A stretch of DNA of 64,000 nt from Bugulina stolonifera (lineage: Eukaryota > Bryozoa > Gymnolaemata > Cheilostomatida > Bugulidae): assembly GCA_935421135.1 (NCBI GenBank), contig OW285188.1, forward strand, positions 16,283,233 to 16,347,232, read 5' to 3'. Every line of letters starts with the position of its first letter. Positions within the stretch are counted from its first letter, which is position 1. Positions 37,617-46,391 of this stretch are shown here, piece after piece. The position numbers and the translations under genes were made by a program. The notes beneath the pieces were generated by a model that was not told where the DNA came from, did no database searches, and saw nothing but the letters and a program-made list of their open reading frames with translations.

Positions 37617-40600
37617 GTATAATGTAACATTCAATTACCTTTACTTATAGACTTCCAAATAAACACAGATGTAAAGCCTTTACATCTGTGTTTATTTAAG
37701 CTGACTATTTGAAAGTCAATAAGAACCTAGACTATAACAAAATATGCTTTTGTATTTCTCACCGAATTACAGTATTACCTACATGTATGTACATGTACAT
37801 ATAAGGTAATGCTATGGTATGGCCAGAGTAGTAGAATTTTAGAACTATTTCTAACTATTGATCTGATAAAGCAGTTACAATGTAGGTGTTCAGTATTTAA
37901 TACTATTGAGTATCAATTACATAATTATACATCTTGTTCTGCAAATTTATTAGCCTACTTATTTACCTCTTACTATATTTAGGGTAGAAAAGTAGTAAGT
38001 AGATAGGCCATGCCTTAGAATAGAAATGTCCTATCTGGTGATGGCAATATATTAGGAAAGTAAAAAATGTCAACTATTGCCTGAGCCATCTTGGTGTTAT
38101 GCCATGTTTTTAATGAGTTGTTATTTTTTAATTGGAAAATATCTGCTTTCTAGAATAATCAATCAAAAACTGTACTGTAATATTATAACTTGTGTAGACT
38201 TTGAGAAATAATTGTCATTGTTTCATCCTAAAGAGAAAAAAGATTACCAGATAGAACATTTGCATACAAAGGCAATTGTATGTGCTACCACAAGACTAGT
38301 GTGTGACCCTAATTCAATAATATAGTCTAGGTCTAGGCAATAATATTTGATGTATATTTTTAGAATACTATGAAGCCTGTGAAAATCCCATGACTATACT
38401 ATATCAGCTGTATCAGCTTATGTACATTATTGGGACATACATGCAGAATTATGCAAAATTTACGCTGTTCGTCTGTTTGTTCCTATTTCATTTTGAATAA
38501 TGCAACTATAGCGTACCATTCTTCCAGTATAATATGTAAATTTAAATTCTCCACCCAGTTGATTGTACCCTAGTAGTTATACTAACTAATATCGATAGTA
38601 GTTGGTCTCAGCTACATAATTATGTAATGAGACTGATTAAACACCACACTGAACAATAATCAATAATAACACTATTGTTTATTGTTTTAGAATATGAAGC
38701 AAGATGTGTGAATCCTAGTACCCAAATACCTACACCTACACAAACAGGAAATGATAGATTTCCTAACATACAAGATTGTCAAGCCACACAAGAAATGTGC
38801 CGTACCTACTTTGATTATGCCACGTCTGCTGTGAACAATAGCTGTTATATTGAGACTGGTTCAGACCCTCCGATTGTTCGAGCATGCGCTACAATCTGCC
38901 TACACGAAAATAATGAGGGCAAACAGTTGAAATGTTCTCATGTTTGTCCTGGTTAGTATAAGATATAAATAACATGGTGTTTTTGTATTATCCAACAACC
39001 GACATTATCATTAATAACAGTATTGAAACAAGATGTGCCATCATATGAATAATAACATGATTGTATCAACTTGATCCATATCCACTATTAGAACACATAG
39101 TACCATAGATACAAAGATGTAATTCAATTTCATCAGGATGTATGAAAAGCTCATACACCTGCAGCTTGCATGTAATAACATCACCTTTTTGTGGATTCAT
39201 CGAATTTGCTGCTTTATCAATCTAATAACTTGTATACCCTATATGGAATGGGTTGCTACTGCCCATTTGTCAGCACCAATCCTTACTATAGCCACATATC
39301 TTCTGATTTAGGTTACAAATCACTGTGTATGCCAGAGGCTATCACTTCACAAACACAAGGAATCAATGCACTTGATGCGCTACCATGCAACGCTACACTA
39401 AATGAATGCAAGTCAGAAATTGGTAGACAAGTCCAACTCTGGGACACTGTGTGTTACATAGATAGAGAAAGTGGTGCTAATGAGATAAAAATTTGCTCTA
39501 GTATCTGTTTATTGAAAGATGGTACTAGAGATGCTTGTCAGAGACATTGTCCAGGTAAGCTGATTGGAAGAATATTGCTATGATAACTGTGCTTGACTGC
39601 TTGGTGATTGGATGACATCTCAGAGTTGAGAGAGCATAGATTTGCGAGAAAAGTATTAATCGTTTTGATTATATGAAGTTCTGTATGAAGTATAGGCTAG
39701 CTCAATACTCAGTTTTATATGCAAAACTTGAAGCAAGAAGTTTGTTACGGTTTGTAAACTCACTCACTCTTAGTTATAGTCTGAGGTATAAATGTACATA
39801 GGTCTATATTATTACATACATATAATATTGTAATGTTTTTGAGTACTATTGCATACGAGAGCCGAGGGCTACAGGTATGCGAAGGGCTTGGAAGGTGGTA
39901 GAGGCCGACCAAGTGTACCTTCTGCTCATTACATAAAAGAGTGAACAGTTATGGGTGCTCTTTATAGTGTAGATTGTAGATTATATCAGACGTAGGCCGA
40001 TGCCGAGACTCATTGGAGCTCAGGACCGACGTAGGTCATGCAGGGTTTATACTCCAAGGGAGTATAGAGAAAGAGTATCTAACCTTAGAAGCCTAAGTCC
40101 GACGCTAGGTTCATTAGAACCCGGGATCGGCCTAAGGGGTGGATAGAGATGTGCTTAGCCTAGGATGAGGTAAGTTCAAACCGTACTGAATCCAAAGGAT
40201 TCTCGGGGAGAGCTGCCCGCCTAAGTGTAAGCCTCTGTAGGTTGAGTTAGGAGATGTTGCTTTATTCAAGCGCAACACATAACGAGCTTCCGGTGAGAAG
40301 CAATAATAACAAGTATTGCATAATATCTATTATGTCTACTATTACTGGGTTTGGCGGAGTTAACAGAATAATATGAAAATTCACACATAGGTAAAACAAG
40401 ATCTATATATCATGGGAAAAATAATAGAAATAATATAATACCAATATTAAGCCTATTTATGGCTAGGTGCCCGAGTCGGGCTACAAAAGTGTATTCTAGA
40501 ATATTCTAAGTGATTACATAACTGCTAACATGTCAGGCAAGTATAATTGGATAATGATAAGCATATGCATGAATACAATAGATTGATTGTATACAGTCAG

Positions 40601-41035
40601 TTATTGTAGGCTATTACAATAATAATGTCTATGCATGGAAGGGTCCATGTCCTCCCAATATAAGGAGGTTACTAGTAAGCACTAAGGCTATAATGTCAGT
40701 TTATAGTGTAATGGACCTTGAGACTCAGGGAAGTTGCCTTTCCACTACGCATGAGACTCTGGGAGTTGCCTGTCCACTACACAGCGTTGTTCGTTTCACT
40801 ACAATATACTAAAATGTAGTCTTCATGGCAGGTAGTGATTATAAGACATGTTTCTCAGGCTATTCAAGTCGCTGTGAAGCTGCAGTATCAACTCCAAAAG
40901 TAACTGGTACTAAAGGGAAGAAAGCCGTACATTGGCCTACTGTCTGGCAAACTATAGTTGCAATCGGCTTGCTTGTTGCAGTCATATCAACTATAGTTTG
41001 TCGTACTAATGGTTGGCGCCGAAACAGGAAGAGAG
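37121..41035 (+). CDS. Gene B: type I membrane protein with three cysteine modules
   Basis: Four exons join in phase 1: 37121-37616, 38691-38951, 39312-39554 and 40859-41035. The predicted protein has a signal peptide (FAISLCMLYSTIGYSFA), a Ser/Thr/Pro repeat stalk, three extracellular modules of seven cysteines, a membrane span WQTIVAIGLLVAVISTIVC and a basic stop-transfer segment (RRNRKR). Modules 2 and 3 are each preceded by the xYxxxC signature. The architecture is that of a small cell-surface receptor or adhesion protein; ligand and function are unknown. The membrane exon ends in an open phase-1 donor, so a cytoplasmic tail must follow, but the next intron carries the 5.1-kb Gag-only retrotransposon and I could not place the tail exons with confidence. 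Same family as A and C, but clearly more diverged from both than they are from each other. Confidence 0.72.
37258..37345 (+). repeat. 21-bp coding tandem repeat
   Basis: The unit ACAAATTCATACCCTACATCA is repeated about four times with almost no divergence and encodes the NSYPTST stalk repeats of gene B. Such homogeneous arrays change copy number easily, so stalk length may vary between alleles. Confidence 0.85.
37650..37712. repeat. Hairpin in intron 1 of gene B
   Basis: AAATAAACACAGATGTAAAG is followed immediately by its reverse complement, within a further imperfect inverted pair (GACTTCCAAATA against TATTTGAAAGTC). It starts some 35 bases after the exon 1 donor. Confidence 0.7.
38691..38951 (+). 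CDS. Gene B exon 2: cysteine module 2
   Basis: 87 codons, phase 1 at both ends, acceptor TTGTTTTAG, donor CCT-G/GTTAGT. It starts EYEARC, has a Pro/Thr spacer, and the module has spacing C-x6-C-x14-C-x13-C-x3-C-x11-C-x3-C ending CSHVCPG. Confidence 0.72.
39312..39554 (+). CDS. Gene B exon 3: cysteine module 3
   Basis: 81 codons, phase 1 at both ends, acceptor TCTGATTTAG, donor CCA-G/GTAAGC. It starts GYKSLC; module spacing C-x6-C-x14-C-x13-C-x3-C-x9-C-x3-C, ending CQRHCPG. NATL and other sequons suggest N-glycosylation. Confidence 0.72.
39829..40803 (-). mobile_element. Solo LTR, family 1, in intron 3 of gene B
   Basis: It runs from TGTAATG to CACTACA (plus view) and is flanked by ATAT at 39825-39828 and 40804-40807, a 4-bp target duplication. 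Read on the minus strand it contains GAATAAAGCAACATCTCC and the 3' end CAAAACATTACA shared with the copy ending at 5863. Its right end is only 28 bases from the first possible splice acceptor of the membrane exon, so it may supply branch-point or pyrimidine sequence. Confidence 0.8.
40859..41035 (+). CDS. Gene B exon 4: membrane span
   Basis: 59 codons in phase 1. The chosen acceptor (CATGTTTCTCAG) makes the exon start GYSSRC, matching the xYxxxC signature found after the junction in the other exons. An alternative acceptor at CATGGCAG would start it at 40832, adding nine residues in the same frame. The exon holds one xYxxxC cysteine, a short spacer, a 19-residue hydrophobic span ending VC and a basic cytoplasmic anchor. 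Donor G/GTAAAT. Confidence 0.7.
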
Positions 41036-41280
41036 GTAAATAATTTGTATCCATATAATCATTGCTAACCCAATACAATTGTTCCATAAATTCAGTGCAC
41101 AAAGAAGGCTCCTATTTGAACTTTAGATGTCCTTGATCACGACTAACAATAATAAAATATTTGCCTGAAGCTGGAAATTACTAATTCCTTGCTCCAGTTA
41201 TATTTTGTTCAGAACACGGAAAGTTAATTTTTGCCTCGGGTTAGATTTTTAACTTTATGTGGAAGGTGGGTTTATCCTAG
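41036..41280. other. Intron of gene B before the retrotransposon
   Basis: Short AT-rich intron sequence. Nothing else is recognised in it. Confidence 0.4.
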
Positions 41281-41943
41281 TGTAATGGTTTCTGTGTTTT
41301 GGTGCGGTCGTCCTTGGACGACTATCGACCCAGAAATGAAGTGCCTATGAGTGGTAATAGGACTTCGCATTACATGAAAGATCGAGCGGTCTCAGTAGCC
41401 CAAATACTACCAAAGACGACCCATCTGATCTCAAGTCCGACCTTCAGACTATACAGTGAAAGAGAGTAGTTCAACCTAGTAGGCGGTTCGCAAAGCGAAT
41501 GACCTAGTAAAAGGAAGAGAAAGTCCCTGTATCAAGTATAGATGTGTCTTTATTGAAAGCCAAGCGTAGACTGAGACAATGAACAGTAAAACAGTGCCCT
41601 TTATATAGTATAAGGACTTCCGGCCGACATGACGTCGGGAAAAGACGACGTGTGGTCGTCCGGAAGTTGCGCAACAAGATGGCCGCCGGAAGCCCGACGG
41701 CCGACCCAAAATAGGTCGGGTTCTACAAAAGTTGCTTATAATGGTCCAATTCATGTACAAAATGAATATCAATGGATTCTGAGAGGTCGGGCCTCTGTAC
41801 ATGGGTATAAAAGGCATTAAAAGACTTAGAAATAATCATACAATCATATATAACAATATAAGAGTAAAGTACAAGCAGGTATATACATGTATGCACGCAA
41901 TAATGAGTGTCAGATGTAAGATACGACTGGGCGTACCATCACA
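41281..41943 (-). repeat. 3' LTR of the Gag-only element
   Basis: 663 bases, TG...CA termini, essentially identical to 45729-46391. Related LTRs lie at 48320-49126 (opposite strand) and, more diverged, at 25602-26301. Confidence 0.93.
41549..41692 (-). promoter_or_regulatory. LTR promoter block: ETS-like and YY1-like sites, TATA box, polyA signal
   Basis: In minus-strand order: CTTCCGG (41686-41692), the complement of AAGATGGCCGCC (41676-41687) which matches the YY1 consensus closely, CTTCCGG again (41660-41666), a TGACGTC half of a CRE (near 41629-41635), CCGGAAG (41617-41623), TATATAAAGG (about 41598-41607) and AATAAA (41549-41554). Factor names rest on consensus motifs known from other animals; binding here is inference. 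The same block is in the 5' LTR at 45997-46140, where it would drive transcription. Confidence 0.55.
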
Positions 41944-41956
41944 TAGCCCCCTCACA
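41944..41956 (-). other. Polypurine tract
   Basis: Read on the minus strand, GTGAGGGGGCTA lies directly against the TGTGATGG start of the 3' LTR. A G/A-rich run at this place primes plus-strand DNA synthesis in LTR elements. The Gag stop codon sits at its edge. Confidence 0.7.
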
Positions 41957-44900
41957 CTAGGTCATGGGTGTCTCTAGTGTCAAGTTAAGAAGGGTACGGT
42001 ACAGTGTAGATTCCCTGGATACTATATCCAAGTCTGCTTGTACAAGCTGGAGTTGTCGGGGGTGGTTTAGATGCTGGTTGGCTAGTTCACGAAGAGCTAT
42101 TTCTCGAGCATAGAGAGGTTCCAGATGTTGGCGTAGAGTGTCCCCCACCTGTTGACGGCTGGCAAGGTAGTGAATCCGTGGCTTGAGTTCAGCAAGTTGT
42201 TGCATGAACGACGGATCCGGAGATGCAGGACGTGTGGCATTCGGCTGAGTTAGTACAGGAGATGCAGGAGGTGGGGACTGGACGGCAGGAGAGTCTGGAG
42301 TGGCTCGGAGTAGGTCCCTGGCAGGTGCATAAGGAGAGCGGTGCGGTGAGACCTCTAGTGTGGGCCTGGACTGCAGTGGCTCGATCAGTAGAGTCGGAGA
42401 AGCTGTACAAGAAGCTGCACATGAGACCTTGGGTGGAGAGCCTTCGTAGAGAGGGCCTGACTGAGGAGCAGGCATACTCTTCCTTGGAGCAGGCCTTGTC
42501 TTCCAAGAGGGTAGACGTCCGCGTCGGCCAGGGGGGCCGACACTTACTGCGGAGGTACTAGCAGGAGGTCGCCAGAGAGAAGGTCCAGCAGGAGTGGTAG
42601 GCGACGAGGAAGAGGAGGAGGTAGCATCAGAAGGTGCGGAGTCGGGGGTCTGTTCTGGAGATGGGCTGTGCCGTCTCTTGGGAGGTCGCTTCCTTGTGGA
42701 GGAGGAGCTGGGCAAATAAACTGGTTTATTTGTCCCCGACTGTCCGTCCATAGTAGGACGACATGATAGAAATGGTGGGGGATCCTTTACGCCCCACCAT
42801 TCCATGAGGGCCCCATAGCTGGGCCCGTCCGTGAGGAAAAGACGTTTCCCACAGATACTGGATCTCCGACTGAAGTGATGGCCTAGGGCATCACGGCTAA
42901 CTGAGCTGCGTCCGCAGCGACAGTAGAAGCGGGCAAAGTGCTGCCAAATGTGAATGTTCAGTCTCTTGAGGGTGCCGGAGAAGCCACACTTTGCACATTT
43001 GAGGTTAGGTTGACTCCTTCTAGCCAAGTCGTCTCGGGCTTGTTGAGTGAAGGTACTAATCCATGGCTTAGTGGCTCCGGAATGCTGGGACGACTCTATG
43101 GGCAGCTTGTCAGTGAGTTTGTGCAGCTTAATTGTAGCTAACTTCAGGGTAGAGGTAACAGGAGGTGGAGGGGGTGGAGGCGTGCCGTCTGGCGTGAGCG
43201 TCTTCCGTAGAGGAGATGCATCTACAACACATAATTCATCTGTTGTGTAGCCTCCGCCTTCTAACTCATGCTCTTTCCTGTGAGAATGTTCAGGGGAATT
43301 CTCCTCTGTCCCGACTGGTCTATGCCGAGTGGGGAGGGAGAGAGAATTTATGCCTGACAGTCTCACAGGTGTTGATTGTACCTCTAATTCTGATTCGGTC
43401 CTTACTGGTAACACTGAGATTTGCTTACCTTCAGCCGTGAAGACAGGCTGATTGGAGTGATCCATACTAGGAGGAGTAGCCGTCTCGTCTGCACGAGAAT
43501 GAGAAAGGATACGAGTGCTGCTATTAACTTCACCAGTGACACGAGGAGTGCAGGAGTTGCTACATGTAGGGATACATGTACTTCGGTGAAGTGCTGGACG
43601 AGAAAGGACTACTCGTCTGTGAGCTGCCGTATTTATACTAGCCGAGGGATGAGCAATTGGCTCAATTGTAGGCAATGCCTCAGGCACATTTTCTTTGTTC
43701 GACTCGTCAAATAAGCGCGGGAACACGGCAATAGTTGCCTTCGATTGCTTCTTATCCGCTTTAGGGGACTTCGAGAGTTCGGCAATCTGTATCTTCGGCT
43801 GAAACTGTTCGGCAATGCTAGATTCCGTACAAGAGCGTTTTGCTTTGTGTACTTGAACTGCTGGCAGTATAGACTGTATCTCCGTCGTTGGGATTATGTC
43901 TTGAGGTTCGGCTACGCGACATTTCGCGTCCTCTGGATCAGGTCGGGCTGTTGAAACTTGAACATTCTTCGAGAGGTTCAGAGGTAGCTCTCTGGTTTGG
44001 TCCAGCACGGTTTGCTCCGTGTCGATCCTCAGGCCGCGGACTTGGACTGTAGTGTCTGGCAGTTCTACACACGATAAGTCGTCCGTCGGGGCATTCTGAA
44101 TTTGGGCGGGAATCAATTGCTGATTAGTGTCGGGTCTGGACGTGGCCAGATCCTGTTGATCCTTCTGAGTTGAGGATAGGTCGGGTTTACCTTGTGAGGT
44201 TTGGTCCGACGGGGCGGGACATATGAGTCGTCCTTTCAGCCTTGGGGGGTGATCTGTGGTCACTTCGGATGTGTCCGGCTTTGAGTGGGGTCGTTTCTTG
44301 CCTGGTGTTGGCCTAGTGGGTTTAGGTTCATCCACTGTGACGGGTGTAGGTGACACCGTCGGCCTGGAGTGTGATGGGCTAGTTACCCGTGGGGTTTTCT
44401 GTTTGGAGTGGCTACTCTTGACTTTAGGCTTAGTGGGTATAGGTTCTTCCACTAGGACGGGTTCTGATGTGTCCGTCGGCCTCAGTGGACGACCATTGTG
44501 GTTTGGTCCACTCTTCTTGGGTTTGGCCGCAGTAGGAATGGGTTCATCTACTGGGACGGGTTCTGATGTATCCGTCGGCCTTTGTGGACGACCATTGTGG
44601 TTTGGTCCACTCTTCTTGGGTTTGGCCTCAGTAGGAATGGGTTCATCTACTGGGACGGGTTCTGATGTATCCGTCGGCCTTTGTGGACGACCAATGTGGG
44701 GTGGTCCACCTTCTCCTTGCTGGGCTCCAGTAGGAATGGGTTCGTCTACTGGGACGGGTTCTAGTGTGTCCGTCGGTTCGTCATCTGTGCCTTGACATTT
44801 CTGTAGGAGGGTATGTAGGGCTTTCCGTAGGAGGTCGGCGGGAAGCTCCTCTTGTGGCTTTGGAGGGTTGGCCTTGCCACCCTTGTTACTCTGGAAGGCT

Positions 44901-45394
44901 GTTCCGGTTTCCAGGGCTTCCTCCATATCATCGGGCTGTAACCATGTGTAGTACCAGCGTAGGCCACGGTCGTGGACTGAGAGGCAGAACTTCTCTACAG
45001 CCCACTCTTCCAAAGATGCAGGGGGTGCTCCTTCAAAGGCTGTTGCCATCAGTCTGCGGATGAGAGCTGCATAGTCTCTGAGTGACGTGTGGGCTGGCTG
45101 TTCCAGGGTGGACAGCTTCCATCGGGCTTCTCTGGCAGATAGTCCATACTGTTCCCTCAGTCGGGAAAATATCTCTTCGACTGATCGGGGTCGGCCGCAT
45201 TCTTGTGCGGGCCCGTGTAGGGCGGCTCTAAGCCGTATGAGGCGTGCTCTGTCATTCCAGTTGCAACGCTCTGCCATAGCGGTGAAGTCTTCTATGAAGA
45301 GTTCGACGTCCTCTTGTCCGTTGTAGCTGAGTGTTTTGAGGTCCTGCTCGGCCTGGTACATTACCTGCTGAAGCAGGTTCCTTATTTGGTCCAT
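41957..45394 (-). CDS. gag: Gag-like protein of the LTR retrotransposon, 1145 aa
   Basis: Residues about 1-190 resemble the capsid region of Ty3/gypsy-type Gag proteins: a YNGQEDVELFIEDF start, GPAQE, a LREQYG segment and a LEEWAVEKF segment. Residues about 200-320 hold a 33-residue repeat with core PTDTSEPVPVDEPIPT, about four copies, continuing into Pro/Ser/Lys-rich sequence. Near residues 800-850 is a cysteine/histidine region, CAKCGFSG...HIWQH, then YCRCGRSS...HH...C, which looks like C2H2-type fingers and not the usual CCHC Gag knuckle. The C-terminal 70 residues are predicted helical. At 1145 residues it is far longer than a typical Gag. ATG at 45394 is the first in frame after the leader. 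The frame is intact, so the protein could be made; it would package RNA but cannot copy it. Confidence 0.85.
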   Translation of the reverse strand: MDQIRNLLQQVMYQAEQDLKTLSYNGQEDVELFIEDFTAMAERCNWNDRARLIRLRAALHGPAQECGRPRSVEEIFSRLREQYGLSAREARWKLSTLEQPAHTSLRDYAALIRRLMATAFEGAPPASLEEWAVEKFCLSVHDRGLRWYYTWLQPDDMEEALETGTAFQSNKGGKANPPKPQEELPADLLRKALHTLLQKCQGTDDEPTDTLEPVPVDEPIPTGAQQGEGGPPHIGRPQRPTDTSEPVPVDEPIPTEAKPKKSGPNHNGRPQRPTDTSEPVPVDEPIPTAAKPKKSGPNHNGRPLRPTDTSEPVLVEEPIPTKPKVKSSHSKQKTPRVTSPSHSRPTVSPTPVTVDEPKPTRPTPGKKRPHSKPDTSEVTTDHPPRLKGRLICPAPSDQTSQGKPDLSSTQKDQQDLATSRPDTNQQLIPAQIQNAPTDDLSCVELPDTTVQVRGLRIDTEQTVLDQTRELPLNLSKNVQVSTARPDPEDAKCRVAEPQDIIPTTEIQSILPAVQVHKAKRSCTESSIAEQFQPKIQIAELSKSPKADKKQSKATIAVFPRLFDESNKENVPEALPTIEPIAHPSASINTAAHRRVVLSRPALHRSTCIPTCSNSCTPRVTGEVNSSTRILSHSRADETATPPSMDHSNQPVFTAEGKQISVLPVRTESELEVQSTPVRLSGINSLSLPTRHRPVGTEENSPEHSHRKEHELEGGGYTTDELCVVDASPLRKTLTPDGTPPPPPPPVTSTLKLATIKLHKLTDKLPIESSQHSGATKPWISTFTQQARDDLARRSQPNLKCAKCGFSGTLKRLNIHIWQHFARFYCRCGRSSVSRDALGHHFSRRSSICGKRLFLTDGPSYGALMEWWGVKDPPPFLSCRPTMDGQSGTNKPVYLPSSSSTRKRPPKRRHSPSPEQTPDSAPSDATSSSSSSPTTPAGPSLWRPPASTSAVSVGPPGRRGRLPSWKTRPAPRKSMPAPQSGPLYEGSPPKVSCAASCTASPTLLIEPLQSRPTLEVSPHRSPYAPARDLLRATPDSPAVQSPPPASPVLTQPNATRPASPDPSFMQQLAELKPRIHYLASRQQVGDTLRQHLEPLYAREIALRELANQHLNHPRQLQLVQADLDIVSRESTLYRTLLNLTLETPMT
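44455..44790 (-). repeat. 99-bp coding repeat in gag
   Basis: Three to four tandem copies of a 99-base unit encoding the PVPVDEPIPT repeat. The central copies are nearly identical; the outer ones are more diverged. Confidence 0.85.
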
Positions 45395-45707
45395 GTCGGT
45401 AGGGTGTCGGGTAGTGAGTAAAACTGCTTTGGTTTGTTAGGCCGTGTCGGCCTAATGGTCGTACTGAGTACCGTCAATCTGTTCTGGATCCGAGGTCGGT
45501 CTTTGATTGAAGATCCGGCGTAGGTCGGGCTACATCCAGCGGAACCACGAGAATTATGGGTGCACTTTAGCGTTTGTCACCTTCTCGTATCCAAGGTTCC
45601 CGGGTCCGAGTCCTAAATCGCCGTAGAAGTATTGAAGAATGAGGTCGGCCGGTCACCCGAGTCCGAGGTCACCTTCCTTCTCTTCGTATCGTAAGAGTAC
45701 GACCTTA

Positions 45708-45727
45708 GAATCCCACCGCTGCCACCA
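45708..45727 (-). other. Primer-binding site complementary to tRNA-Leu
   Basis: On the minus strand, one base after the 5' LTR, TGGTGGCAGCGGTGGGATTC is the complement of a tRNA 3' end reading GAATCCCACCGCTGCCACCA. That end, CCA included, matches animal tRNA-Leu (UAG/AAG type) as I know it. This fixes the element's orientation and marks it as a replication-competent template. Confidence 0.8.
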
Positions 45728-45728
45728 A

Positions 45729-46391
45729 TGTAATGGTTTCTGTGTTTTGGTGCGGTCGTCCTTGGACGACTATCGACCCAGAAATGAAGTGCCTATGAGT
45801 GGTAATAGGACTTCGCATTACATGAAAGATCGAGCGGTCTCAGTAGCCCAAATACTACCAAAGACGACCCATCTGATCTCAAGTCCGACCTTCAGACTAT
45901 ACAGTGAAAGAGAGTAGTTCAACCTAGTAGGCGGTTCGCAAAGCGAATGACCTAGTAAAAGGAAGAGAAAGTCCCTGTATCAAGTATAGATGTGTCTTTA
46001 TTGAAAGCCAAGCGTAGACTGAGACAATGAACAGTAAAACAGTGCCCTTTATATAGTATAAGGACTTCCGGCCGACATGACGTCGGGAAAAGACGACGTG
46101 TGGTCGTCCGGAAGTTGCGCAACAAGATGGCCGCCGGAAGCCCGACGGCCGACCCAAAATAGGTCGGGTTCTACAAAAGTTGCTTATAATGGTCCAATTC
46201 ATGTACAAAATGAATATCAATGGATTCTGAGAGGTCGGGCCTCTGTACATGGGTATAAAAGGCATTAAAAGACTTAGAAATAATCATACAATCATATATA
46301 ACAATATAAGAGTAAAGTACAAGCAGATATATACATGTATGCACGCAATAATGAGTGTCAGATGTAAGATACGACTGGGCGTACCATCACA
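45729..46391 (-). repeat. 5' LTR of the Gag-only element
   Basis: Same features as the 3' LTR; because the element reads on the minus strand, this copy holds the promoter that would be used. Confidence 0.93.

Larger units (their letters stand above)
41281..46391 (-). mobile_element. Complete Gag-only LTR retrotransposon
   Basis: Two 663-base LTRs (41281-41943 and 45729-46391) read TGTAATGG...CCATCACA in plus view and differ at one position that I found (41879 against 46327). The flanks carry CTAG on both sides (41277-41280 and 46392-46395), a 4-bp target duplication. On the minus strand the 5' LTR is followed after one base by a primer-binding site, a leader, one long Gag-like frame and a purine-rich tract abutting the 3' LTR. 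There is no protease, reverse transcriptase, RNase H or integrase, and no gap where they were deleted: the frame fills the interior. This is the structure described for TR-GAG elements, which depend on a partner for replication. Near-identical LTRs imply recent insertion. Confidence 0.9.

Noticed and set aside
41476..41817. 113-residue minus-strand frame found in both LTRs
   Set aside because: It spans the TATA box and polyA signal of the LTR; it is open by chance and identical in both LTRs because these are identical.
44256..44795. Plus-strand frame of 179 residues opposite gag
   Set aside because: Mirror of the 99-bp coding repeat of gag; Val/Gly-rich repeat content with no independent support.
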